Of a DNA stretch of 64,000 nucleotides, positions 24,941 to 36,407 are shown one piece after another. This DNA comes from Xenia sp. Carnegie-2017. Its lineage: Eukaryota; Cnidaria; Anthozoa; Malacalcyonacea; Xeniidae. The translations under genes and the position numbers were made by a program. Location of the stretch: NCBI RefSeq assembly GCF_021976095.1, contig NW_025813447.1, forward strand, positions 11,450,907 to 11,514,906, written 5' to 3'. The notes beneath the pieces were generated by a model. The model ran no database searches, was not told the origin of the DNA, and was given only the letters and a program-made list of their open reading frames with translations. Position 1 is the first letter of the stretch. The number at the start of each line of letters is the position of its first letter.

Positions 24941-26821
24941 TTTTGTAGATGCAAAATACCCAAAGATCTCCTAAGAATAGAGATAACTATGAAGCCTTCA
25001 GTGAAGAAAGTTAAATGACGATTAATTGCACATAGATGCATAAGAAGACTTTTTTAATTCAAAGGATTTTTTCTTGTTTTTGTCGAACATTTTTTGCATC
25101 TCGGAGAATTGAATTATCCAGCAAAATGGATGGTCGTGATATTTTATCACATTATTGACGTTTATTGATCGTTTTCACCAACTGCGTCGTATTCCATTTG
25201 ATATCTATCTTGAAAAATTTAAACATAATTTGGCAGCAATTCTCGATCGTCTACTTTTGTTTGGCTTTATCGTTGCTATTCAAAGTCAGCAACTTGTTCA
25301 AAAATAAGTGTCGATGTTTTTTGTGTTTTTCCTGCCTCGTCATATTTATAATTGTGAAGTTTAGTGCTGAAACTGACTTGTTCAAAACAATCTTGCATTC
25401 AATTATTCAAAATTTTATTGTGTTTTTAGACTCAAGCGTAACTTCAGAATAGTGATAGTATTATTCACGTGCTTGCCTTACTCACGTGTATATATTGTGT
25501 AGAAATAATGTAGTCTTCTTTGAAAAAAACTGAAAAGCCTAATGTTTTTAGTGGAACAGAAGTTCAGTATCTATCGTATCAGTATTACTCCATTTAGAAA
25601 ACCTAAATCAGCAATGTTTCTTTGTAAATGAAAAGATAATAGAATGAAGAGTTGAAATATATTCTATTCTTATCGCATGGCAGTACTTTTGTTATTTGTT
25701 TTGAAAAAACTCTTCCAATTTGTATTGAAAGTGAAGCGATTCCTTACATGAAATATGTTAAAAATCATCTTAAAATTAGAATGGGGTAACATGGAAGACT
25801 TTAAAGCAGAAAAATTAAGAAAATGACTGTAAATGAGCTGCAAGTTAGTGGTGTGACACAAAAATATGTGCAATAAAAAGCCAAATAAAACCCGTTGGAA
25901 AAAATTAGTGAATTAAAATGCGTCATGTGTAAACTTTTTAAAGCCTGCTTCTAGGTGTCCGATCATAATTCTTTGTACTTATATACATTGCGATCACCAA
26001 TATCAAAATTTTCTTTTCTATTAAAGAAATTTGGACTTAAGTAAATGTTAAGGCAACAGAGAATAAAGGTCATATTTTTATGACTTTCTGTTAATCTGAT
26101 AAGATGAGTTCAGTTATTTCGTTTGTTTCTATGGTTTGCAAAAATTATAACTTAGTTCAAACTTGTGGATATGAAGTCAACAGAAATTTGTTGTGATATA
26201 ATGAGGCTCGCAGGTGGTGGCTTGAATATTTCGATTTTCAATTTGCAGGGGGTTCACAATTCGAGGGAGGATTTTCGATTTCGAAGATTAAATATTTTTC
26301 AGTTTTCGTTTTAGAATTCAAAGGTGTTTGCTTAAAATTTTTTAACACCATGTTATCGTTATTTCAGATATGTTTTCAGTGTTAGACTTCATGTCGAACT
26401 TTAATTTGCCATATTGTTGAAAGCTTAAAAGTTCTAAAGAGGTTTTATTAGAAACGTATCCTCTAATTGGCTTATTACAATATATAGACCCAATGAAATG
26501 AAAATATTTATTAATTGCAGAGTAATTTAGGAGAATGTTTTCAGATAATGTCAATAATTCATGCTGATTTTTCTCTACTGCGCCCATTCACCTTGGTAGC
26601 TGTACAGAACATATTTATGTTATCAATTTTCTGTATTCAAACGTTGAAGAAAATTTCAAAGAATAGTCGACAAGAGAGTGGAACCGATAGAATAGGCTTC
26701 ACTTAACTGGTTTTTTTAATAAAATCGAAACAGGGTAAATTATTCGGTTGACCTGAGATCTCGATACATTGACATTGGATTTTACGGTGAACGTCTCAAA
26801 AATCCTTTTTTTCTTTTAATC
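24941..26821. other. Spacer between the two P2X genes
   Basis: About 1.9 kb of AT-rich sequence. Short reading frames near 25165-25452 and 26342-26706 look like chance frames: no splice context, no recognisable domain. The P2X-B promoter should lie at its right end, but no TATA box stands out. Confidence 0.4.
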
Positions 26822-29800
26822 ATGATGAATTCGACCAAAGCTTGTAATGTTTTTGCTTCTCGCCTATTTGGATACAACACAGGAAAAGTTCTTCATATCA
26901 AAAATAACAAAGTTGGTTTTCTAAATCGCGCAATTCAACTGGCTATCATTGGATATGTTTTATTGTGAGTTGTTTTTTTTCTCATTAAATTATGTTGAAA
27001 TGTTTATGTTTGTTGCATTCTGTCATTTCTACTCACTTCATCATTCATCAATATACAACATGGCTACATACCATTGCATTGTAATGATTCTACTACGGCG
27101 ATTTTTTAAAATAAATTCCATGTCTTGGGCAGGGGAAACGTGTCACTTAATGAGCATTGCTTCACGGTAAATATGCATACTAGTGCATTTTTATGAAAAT
27201 ACAAGTTTTAATTTATAGAAGGGCCCAAAATTTGTCTGCCAAATCGGCCAGTTATCATATAGTTTCCCCAAAGCAACACATTTTATTGATGGAATGAGCA
27301 GAACCTTGATTCGATTTTTTTAATGACCAGTTATGTTATCATATACAAGAAAGGCTATCAATCTGTGGATGTTGGACTCAGTTCAGTCGTAACAAAAGTC
27401 AAAGGAACAGCTTTCACCAATTTGTCCATTCAGTTTCCCATCAAGATTGGCAACGAGAGTAAGCCAAATATCCTGTTTGACGGTCCAAGAAATTGGGATT
27501 CTTCAGACTATGTAATACCTCATCAAGTATGTTGTGTATGTTTACACGGGAAAATATGTTAATATTTTGCTAAATGTGCGAAATAGAGATAAAAATTTAA
27601 AAAATTACATCAAGATTTAAATGACTACACATAAATAAGCATGCATCAGATAAGTCTTTCAAATTGAAAAATAATTCATAAGCTCTGAAAATCCAAACAT
27701 TTATTTTTGCATTATTTTTTTCTTATTTATTTAATATTGAAAATAACTTCTAAATTAACAATAGATTTTCCTTTACACTACATATGTACAAGCTTATCTT
27801 TTTTCTTCAGTCTTAAGATATCAAAGCGTTTTTAACTGCATTAATCAATAAATCAATGGAACATTTCAAACATGTCCTTAAATTACTCAGCAAAAAAATA
27901 TAAAAAATATATATTATTACTCAGCAAAGCTTTTAAAGTATTGGAAAGAATGCTGTAATCATATCATTTCACAATAAGAGAAACTCTGGCTAGCTATGGT
28001 GCAAAAGTATATTAGCGAAAATCTTATTGCAAACGGAAATGATCAACTTGAAATTCAAAATTTCTTTTTTAAAGGAAAATGACGTCGTTTTTATAATGAC
28101 CAACATGATAATCACTCCTAGACAACAACAAGGCACGTGTCCCGAGCTTGATGAGTACGAGGATGCCAAATGTCAGAATGACACACATTGTGTTGCTAAC
28201 AAGCCTATTGATAATGGACACGGTATGTTTTGCAGCAACTGTAAATAAATAAATCCCTAATCCTGAATTAACATGTGACGTTTTGCTAAGGATACGAAGC
28301 TTGCCTGAAGACACCAGTATTGTCCGTCCCAGTCTTTTTCTTCGTACATCCAATCATTTGAGGGATTTTAAAGCATTTTTTTAAAATTCAGACTTAACAT
28401 CCATTTGAGCTGGAAGAAAGTGTTCTAGTTGTATATTTTGGAACAAAATCAATCAGTTCATTTTGCCACAGTTCTTCAATTTGTTTTCTTTTATAAATTT
28501 TAGGTGTTATGACTGGCAGGTGTGTAAAACCTGACAGACCTCCTTTTGTAAACGACGCAGAAAAACCGAATGTTTGTGAAATTTATGCATGGTGTCCTGT
28601 GGAATATGATCAACTACCCATGCCTGGAACAAACTTTGGACATCGTTTAAACAGGTTTGAGCAAAATTTAAGTTGTTTAAGATATATTAGTGCACTAAAG
28701 TACTTATTACACAGACATGCACTTTAATACTATAGACTACTCTTTAACTCTTATGTAATGAAGAGAGTTTATATATAGACACTTACGTTTCAACATGAAG
28801 TCTCTTCTGTTGAAACACAAGATTTGAGTATATAAAGACTGTAGTTTCAACATCAAATCACTCCTGATGAAGACTTTAGATGAGATTTTACAAAACTCTA
28901 TAGTTAAACGTCTGATAAACCAGACTGGAATTTACAAGAGCTTGAGTTGCAACATTATAAAAACTCCACACAAACGTTAGCTAAAATTTCTTCCCAATCT
29001 GTGTTTGACTAGATATAATTGAAGGTACAACATTAAACCAAGCTTAAACAAAGTTTGACTTCTGTGAATTCTAGCTCCGAATACTTGTTGAAAGAGGCCA
29101 TTGACTTCACAATTCTTGTCAAAAACAGCGTTCTATTTCCTGCTTTTGGTGTTCGTGTGTAAGTATAATCTCCGCCATCTTTTATGCTGTTTATGGAGCT
29201 TGTAGTGTGGTATAATGCTGTCTGTAATTTTCATGTTAATCCAGTTTTATCACTGAAGCTAATTATTTAAAAATGCAGTGAATTATAAATCAAAGAATGT
29301 GGACTTATTTTTTTGCAGTCGAACGATTTTTTTTTCAACATAACGATATTTTTCCAAGTACGGTTTTATGTTTCGGCATGGTCTCACCTATGCCTCCATC
29401 TATGTCTGCCTATTGTATCGACGTGGATCCTCTTTATTCACTCGCATATATTGTGTGTTCTTTTGGACGATCATCATTGTTTTACTTACTAGAGCAAGTC
29501 TAAATTCCTAATGAATAGACTACACATGCTCTCTATTCTCATAAAATTTCACAATCTTCATTTCGATCGAGGTCAATAGCAACAGCAACATTAACAGGGA
29601 CTGCATTAAGCTGAACTTCAATCCAACTATGTAGCTATTATGGAAGTAGTAGAGTTGAATTGTATAATTATATTGCCAATTTTACGTTGAATTCCCTTTT
29701 AAGACAATCTTAAAATGCCAGCCTTAAGGAGTATAGAAAGAGAATTATCGCGCTTGTGCTCTTTAATTAAGACAACACTAGGTTTTGTTATGTTTTTATT

Positions 29801-31376
29801 TATAGACGAAACATTAATGATCATGAGAATGAGACATATTTAAGGCAGTGCACTTATGGCAAAATTGGAACGAATGGGATTAAGGATCGATTGTGTCCTA
29901 TATTCAAATTGCAAAACATCTTTGACGAGATTCATGACACAACTTTTTCCGATGCTGCAATAAAGGTCATTGTTATACATTGAATTATTGTATGTCGGTA
30001 TTACACTTATTTGAAAGCTCATTTACTATATCAAATGACTAAATTTTCTGGCTGCTGGCTTTTCGTGAGCATGCAAAACAAGATTGAACGGTAATGACAC
30101 AAGCAAAACAATGTAGGGTTTTTGTTTCAGGATTTTTGCCATGTTATCTATCAAAGCCACTTTAAAGCGTATTAATATCATGTTCAAAGAAGCATTGATT
30201 AATTGAAAATTATTGAAGGAAAACTTTTGCCGTTGTCGTTAAAACATTCTTGAAATATTATATTGAGCATCTTGAAGTTCTTCTCCCCATCTTCCGCATT
30301 TACATATTAAATACTGTTGTCATTATAGGGTGGTGTTGTCGGGATCAATATCAAGTGGGATTGTGATTTTGACTTCGGTGTGAGGAATTGTCAACCTTAT
30401 TATTCGTTTTTAGGTATAAAGGATCCGTTCTTTGAAAAAAAAAGCATTAGTAGCGGATTCATCGTCAGTAAAAATCAATTATAGTTGCTCAATTTTAAAT
30501 TTGATATATCTTGACTAGAAAACATACGTTTATGTTTTTCAAAATTGAATTAAAAATGTAAATATGTAGCTATAAAGATGAACTGTTGCATTTCTGTATG
30601 AGCTTACAACATATTTATTGTTTTCTGTTGAAATCCTTACTTTAAGCACTTTTGTAATTTTTGCAGGATTGACGATCCTAACGTACAGATTGCTAAAGGT
30701 TATAACTTCAGGTTACAACTGTATGATTCTTTTCTTGAAACCAAGTTTGATTTGAACACCCATTTTTGCTTTTTAATAAAAAAATTTTAATTCTCCTATT
30801 TCAGATTTGCAAGATTTGATGTGGAAAATAATACACAATACAGAACGTTGATAAAAGCCTACGGCATTCGATTTGTTATATTGGTCGATGCGAAGGTAGA
30901 CAATTAAGTTTTGTTTTCTTGGTCGGGAAAGTGAATGAATGATTTTTACACGACCAGATGCCGCAATATTTTTTCGACCTTTAAAAGGTAGAAAACTTGC
31001 AGCTTATCTAATTTTAGGCCCGCAAGTTTGACATCGTTCCGCTTTTACGAAATCTTGGTGCAGGATTGGCCTTGTTGAGCTTAGTAAATATGCATTTAAT
31101 ATTTCTCCAGATTTTAAGTTCAAGTATTTACCAGAACATGTTTTTAAAGAGATTATTGTCTGAAAATTTAGCAGCAGTAAAAATGTCTCATATGGTAATT
31201 ATTTTTCATCCTAGGCTACCATAATTTGCGACTTTTGTGTTGTAAACTTATCAAAGAAAAAACGTTTCTATCGAGAAAAAATATATGAATACGTTGATGG
31301 TTCTGAACCAAACACAAATGAAATGAGGCGAGTCAATTTTTTGTCTCTGATAAAGAGTTTTTTAATTTTATTATGA
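26822..31376 (+). CDS. P2X purinoceptor B (ATP-gated cation channel), one base short as given
   Basis: Eleven exons matching gene A in order and nearly all phases: 26822-26964, 27331-27526, 28075-28222, 28504-28654, 29075-29158, 29806-29965, 30329-30413, 30667-30711, 30805-30895, 31018-31083, 31215-31376. They would give about 443 residues. It keeps TGK near the N-terminus, TM1 ([14 protein letters not shown]), [31 protein letters not shown], ten ectodomain cysteines, TM2 and YREKI after TM2. Two start codons lie side by side. Exon 7 ends TCG TTT TTA G, in phase 1, while exon 8 ([15 protein letters not shown]) needs phase 2. One more T in the run at 30407-30411 would give SFFR, as expected for the family. 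Gene B is clearly a tandem duplicate of A with a diverged extracellular loop. Confidence 0.9.
28760..28910. repeat. Fragment of the repeat seen behind P2X-A
   Basis: In P2X-B intron 4, pieces such as ATCACTCCTGATGAAGACT resemble the array at 24530-24940. Similarity is loose and judged by eye. Confidence 0.35.
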
Positions 31377-31594
31377 AAACAAAGTAGTAGCTAGTGTTCC
31401 CTATGTCTTCATTTTGAGAAATGAACTAGACAGTACAGGAGTCACCTGTGAGATTGAGATTTTTTATTAGCGGCAAAATTGTTCATCATGAAAATTTACA
31501 GTTGTGTAGTAAAAAATAAAGTTGTGTAGTCATTTACATTCATCTGCGAGGAAAAATTGTGCAGCTTTCGTAGTCCAAAACGTATAGTAGAGAG
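31377..31594. other. Short spacer behind P2X-B
   Basis: AT-rich sequence holding the presumed 3' UTR of P2X-B; a polyadenylation-like AATAAA occurs near 31517. Nothing else is seen. Confidence 0.3.
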
Positions 31595-32087
31595 CTTTAG
31601 CAAAGACTACGAGTAAGACTACGAGTACGATTTACGTCATTTCGGCGCGAAAACATTGTTGCGCCAACAAAAACACGTAGCCGTCATCAATCTCAGTAAG
31701 ATGTTTTGTAAAGTAGTCGCGACTACGATGTCCAAAGTAGGTATATTTCTTCATTCTGTAAGAAATTAGTTTACAGTACTATTTTCGAGCATCAGGCTTT
31801 GAACCTTTTGAGCGCAGATGTACATTAACCTGCAAAACTTTCATGTATTTACGCAAAGTGAAAGGTAAACAAACAATAAAATAGTACAAATATATTGTAC
31901 ATAAAACTTAAAATAGTGAAGATTTCTCAGTCTAAAGAGTCCTATCTTCTTGCAAAATCAGTATTACCGATTTGTTGATATCATTATTGACAAATAGATA
32001 AACTTCCGTGTTTTACTTGTTCTGTTGTTTAGACTATTCCACACGGTCAAACTTCGTACTCGTTGTCGTAGTCGTACTCTTGCTAAA
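31595..32087. mobile_element. Non-autonomous DNA transposon (MITE-like), about 490 bp
   Basis: Inverted ends CTTTAGCAA (left) and TTGCTAAAG (right) continue inward as imperfect repeats rich in GACTACGA/TCGTAGTC. The interior contains further copies of TAGTCGCGACTACGA, which is itself palindromic. No coding capacity. The superfamily cannot be assigned, and a target duplication is not clear. Confidence 0.55.
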
Positions 32088-32288
32088 GAGTATATTTGTA
32101 CGAACAGACGATCTATACAAACACTAACGTCAACTACTTAGCTACTGGGTAACGTTTGAGAAATGAAAATGTAATTTCAGTTTTATTACTTTTAGAGTTG
32201 ACTCTCATAATGATCCTTTTCTTTATCGAGCTCTATCCACAGTGCTGTGTTGATGGATATATGTCAGATAAGTACAGAACAGAACATA

Positions 32289-35200
32289 TTATTGCAATTC
32301 ACAATATAATATCTCCTTAACCTTATGGAAAATAGCTAGTTGTCCTTGAGATATATTTTTGACCATTTCAATTCGTTGAATGTCTTGTGTCGTGTGAACT
32401 TTTTGCAATAATTCCTTCGATAAATTTGCTATCTTCTTAGCACACACATCTACTGCCCTAGATGAAAAAAACGTATTTATAAACGATCTCTTGCGTAGAA
32501 TGAAGTTTTTATGACATTAATTCCTTCGAAATTTCATTTAACAGAATACATTCGTTATTAGTTTGATTTAGAAATAATTACAAGAATATTTAAAATGCAT
32601 TTCTTAGTAGAGTGTGAAATCACCGGTAAAATCACCACAGACAAAAGTTAATTTTCAATGAACAGACATTCTCATATGAATATAAAACCGCCTTTGATGT
32701 TTTCACGCGTCGGTTTATGATATGATGCTTCATTTAGAAACTGGTAGAGTACCTTGTTAAAATTTGCTTCCATTGTTTGGGTAATTTTTGGAGATCAACT
32801 GCAACATTAACAAAAAGGAAAATACATCAACTCATGATGCAAACAATTTTGTAAATACACCGCCGCCCCCGATTTTTTAATCATATATCCACTAACTATA
32901 GTTTAAACATGGATCTTCTTCCTCGTTACTGCTATCGTCACTGTCCCCCTGTGAACCGTCAGACCTTTCATTATCATATTCATTATCATCATCATCAATA
33001 TCCCCAATTGTACTTTCATCATTTCCGGAAGCATCTTCAAAATCGTCACTTGTTTCATCATTCTTATTGCAATCGTCAACAACAGCCTTATCAACTTCCG
33101 TTACTGTGTGACATTCATTATCCCTAAGAATACATGAGTTCGTAACATGTTTATCAATGACTATTCCTGTTTGTTGCTCTATGTCTTCAAAACTTCTCGA
33201 CTTTTTGTTTACTGAAATTGTGTTTCGTCTTTCTTCAGGACTCATCTTTTCTAACATGATCTAAATAGAAACCATACATGTCAAAATGACCTTATTTTAC
33301 CTGTAATTTTACTGTTATATAATGTTCCTAGTAGGTTTTCAGAAATTTGTCAATTAAACAAATATCAGGACTTGTTTTAAGACAAATAGATAGCAAGGAA
33401 GAATTTAAAATAGCCTGAAATCCAAATACAATGAAAAAATAACGTTCGAAAAATAAAACTATACGCTGTCGTTTTTATACATAGTGATTTCAACAATTTT
33501 ACTTATACCTTGAAAAATGAATACAACTGTCTTTGCGTCCAAGATGTTCCAGCCTCTGTATAGAAGATCAATTCTTCATTAGGATCCATGGAGTTTTCGC
33601 ACTAAAAATGCTAAGTCTCCTGAATATATCAACAATGTAAATTAGCATGTTAATCTTGTTGACTAATAAATCCTCTCCAGTCAAAAAACAAACAAACACG
33701 TTTTCCTATAAAGTAAATGGTTTGAACCCGTGAGTTTTGTTACATGTTTGTAGATGTAGATCGTTTTGACTCTGAAGATGACTACCGCTAAGGTTGTCGA
33801 AACGTCAGTCAATAACAACAAAAACAGTCCTTCTCAGGACTATACCAACCTGGACGATCTACATCTACTAACATGTAACGTTTTCCTATCTTCATAAAAA
33901 TGTTATCATGTGAATCTCGAATTCAAAAGTTTAGTCTGATTTTTAAATTAGGGGAGATTTTCAGCTTTCATTTGTTATTTTTATTGCTATATAATTGAAC
34001 ATGATTGGCTATGAAAATATAATTTAAAAGTCTTTCTCTAGAATATTTATAGACTCGCATTTCGTTGTCATGACGTATGTGATTATCTTTCGATGCTGAT
34101 AAATACCTCATAATACCATCGAGACAACTTCAATTCCCATTCCTTTTCGGTTAGCGCCAAAATATCTTGAAATACCATGAGTGGTATTTCAACCTTTGGG
34201 GCAAACGAAAAATTCAGTCATGATTTACATCAATACTCAAATGTTTCATTCACATAGACACTTCAATCATTTTCACTAACCAACCTCATCATAACAGTTT
34301 GGCGTTTTTCAACAAATCCATACGAACGCAGAAGATTACAATTGTCCAAATTTCCGTATGTATTGTATAATTCATCACCCTAAAAAGCGTAGACTCAGTT
34401 CTTGTAGAAATTTCATCTTATGCTGTCGAGCTAAAACTGTCAACTTACTTTGATAGATTCTGTTTAATATTACTTAAAATTTGAAGAAACGTTTGCTATC
34501 GTTCATAGTTATTAAGTCATCACATATTTTAAATGTTTTAAGTAAAATTTCAACAACTTTCATTCTCTGTTTTTATTGATCACTATCTAAAATACAACAT
34601 GAAATCTGTACCTTAGCTACTTCTGTCGTTGTCACCATACTCAGAAATTTGTCACCAAACTCGAGATGTGAATTATTGTTAGTGACGTGATTTAAGATAT
34701 CTGCCATGGGAACCATCGTTGGTTCAGCATTTTCACTGTCATCATGTGAAAAGCTATATGCCATGACAAAACCAGCCAGACGTTTGTATAGTACGAAGGT
34801 ATGAACTGCTGGGCTAGACAAGTCGAAAATAAAGGAATTGTATAAACTTTTTTCTGTTTCCATGCATTGATCATTACTTACAACACTGACATAAAATATC
34901 TTGGTTTTTAGTTTTTTGAAAACTTTCCATCTTCTCCATATTTCATTCACTCGGCAAAATAGACTGACTTACGTTGTCCTAGTTCATATTTTAATTTTTT
35001 AAGAAGTAGTCAGGTTATAGTTTGAGCATTTATCGGTTGCACAAAAACTTAAGAGACTAAATCCTGGTAAAAAGATTTTTTCACTTTGTATCTTCTTACT
35101 CAAATAAGTCTTGGTAACTATTCATGAAAGGCAAGATATATTTATTATATCCCAATTCGATATTCATTAAGTCATCGTTAACGTGATCTTTAAGACCAAT

Positions 35201-36212
35201 CAGCGTCAAGTAATCACGTTCATCTTCAGTCCAAAATATCGGTTGATTGAGGACATCTTCCTCGGGAATTAGGTCCAAATATGGTCTCCATTTTGATCTT
35301 GTATTAGTGTATTCGTATAGCAAAGTCAATAAAAGTGGTAACCACCGATTTCTAGACAATGGAAATGTAATTTTTTAAAGTGGATGGTTATAATATATGT
35401 TTGTATGTTCCTTTACACCGCTGTAATTATGCATATGTACTACAGCAAAGTGAAATGGCAATGCGTTTTCATATTTCCTTTCAACGAATTCTTAACAATT
35501 TAAGACAGATAGATAAATTTACAAAAATTTTGAGACATAGACGATGACGCACGTTGATTCGCAAAGCTGAGATGTCAATCCGTTGCCTTTTTTATTTATT
35601 CATAAAATTGACATCTTAAATTTGTTAACGAAGCAATCCAATAGGAATCTCCGCTTGGTAAGAAGGATATTTGATATGGCGTGATTGATGGGAAGAATAA
35701 AGACCAGTCAAACGCTTGCTTGACCTGCAAGAGGCGAAATAATTCATTGCTACCTGGTCTCTATATCTGGTATTTTTTTCGAAAACTCTAACACTTTTTG
35801 AGAAATCGCTGTGTTACTCGGCTCCAGTAAAATGGTTCTTGGAATTTGGAAAAGTGTTTCCCCTTCATCTATATCGTCCAAAGCTATCATTCCGAACCTA
35901 TGACACGAACCTTGTTCCCGCACCGTAACCTAAACGAAAGAAAGAGTAGTACTAAATGACTATTGACTTGAACGATCGCAAGTTTCTTGCAACGCTGCTC
36001 ATCATGGGTTGATGTTTCTTATGTACCCATATGTACCAAAGAATCGTGAAGGGATTAAATTAAATGAAAAGAAAAAGGCCAGGAAATACCTTTTTGCTCA
36101 ATTCTAAACCAACCCTTTCGCACCATTTTAAAAACATTTCGACTAAAGTACAGTTAGTTTTAGTCGTCGTTCTTTGCCTCTTTAAAACAGGGGAATCTGC
36201 CATATTGGACAT
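32289..36212 (-). CDS. SETD6: SETD6 N-lysine methyltransferase (10 exons, complete)
   Basis: Exons on the minus strand: 36212-36090, 35929-35754, 35351-35100, 34813-34612, 34379-34281, 34193-34107, 33601-33509, 33260-32897, 32798-32753, 32457-32289. They sum to 1611 bases, 536 residues. Order of landmarks: MFLKWCERVG, a SET start (CHRFGMIALDDIDEGE), SRW-type insert (RSKWRPYLDLIPEE), LAGFVMAYSF, the SET core ADILNHVTNNNSHLEF, GDELYNTYGNLDN, then the Rubisco-LSMT substrate-binding region (TQRQLYSFFKIMLEKM). These match vertebrate SETD6, a nuclear enzyme that monomethylates lysines such as that of RelA. Exon 8 carries an acidic insert (ASGNDESTIGDIDDDDNEYD) longer than in vertebrates, explaining the extra length over the human protein. 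It is head to head with the B4GALNT-like gene. Confidence 0.93.
33710..33877 (+). mobile_element. Short dispersed retroposon-like repeat, copy B, with hammerhead-like core (SETD6 intron)
   Basis: 168-bp insertion between two perfect copies of ACGTTTTCCTAT (33698-33709, 33878-33889). It lies in the intron between SETD6 exons 6 and 7. Ends are inverted (GTTACATGTTTGTAGATG and CATCTACTAACATGTAAC). The middle contains TTGACT, CTGAAGA, an imperfect hairpin GACTACC/GGTTGTC, GAAA, CGTC and AGTCAA, the order of a type I hammerhead ribozyme. Small insertions of Penelope-like or retrozyme type can carry such cores; the family is not named here with certainty. Confidence 0.75.
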
Positions 36213-36407
36213 TTGTGAAATGAAATTAGCCGCTGACTACACAGACTACGGGACCAGTTTTTATGTCAAACTTCACATGTGTAAAGTGATCTATACATTG
36301 TTCAAATCCTCAAATTATCTTAATTTGAAAGTTCATCGATGGCATTGACCTTGTATTTTTACAACAAAAACCTTCAATTGAAATGAAAACAATGTAGAGT
36401 GGTCGAC
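36213..36407. promoter_or_regulatory. Bidirectional promoter between SETD6 and the B4GALNT-like gene
   Basis: Only 195 bp separate the two start codons, which point away from each other. Both promoters and both 5' leaders must overlap here. No TATA or CCAAT box is evident. Confidence 0.55.

Noticed and set aside
25165-25452. 95-codon hydrophobic frame between the P2X genes
   Set aside because: A second frame of the same DNA looks equally plausible; composition is explained by AT-rich sequence.
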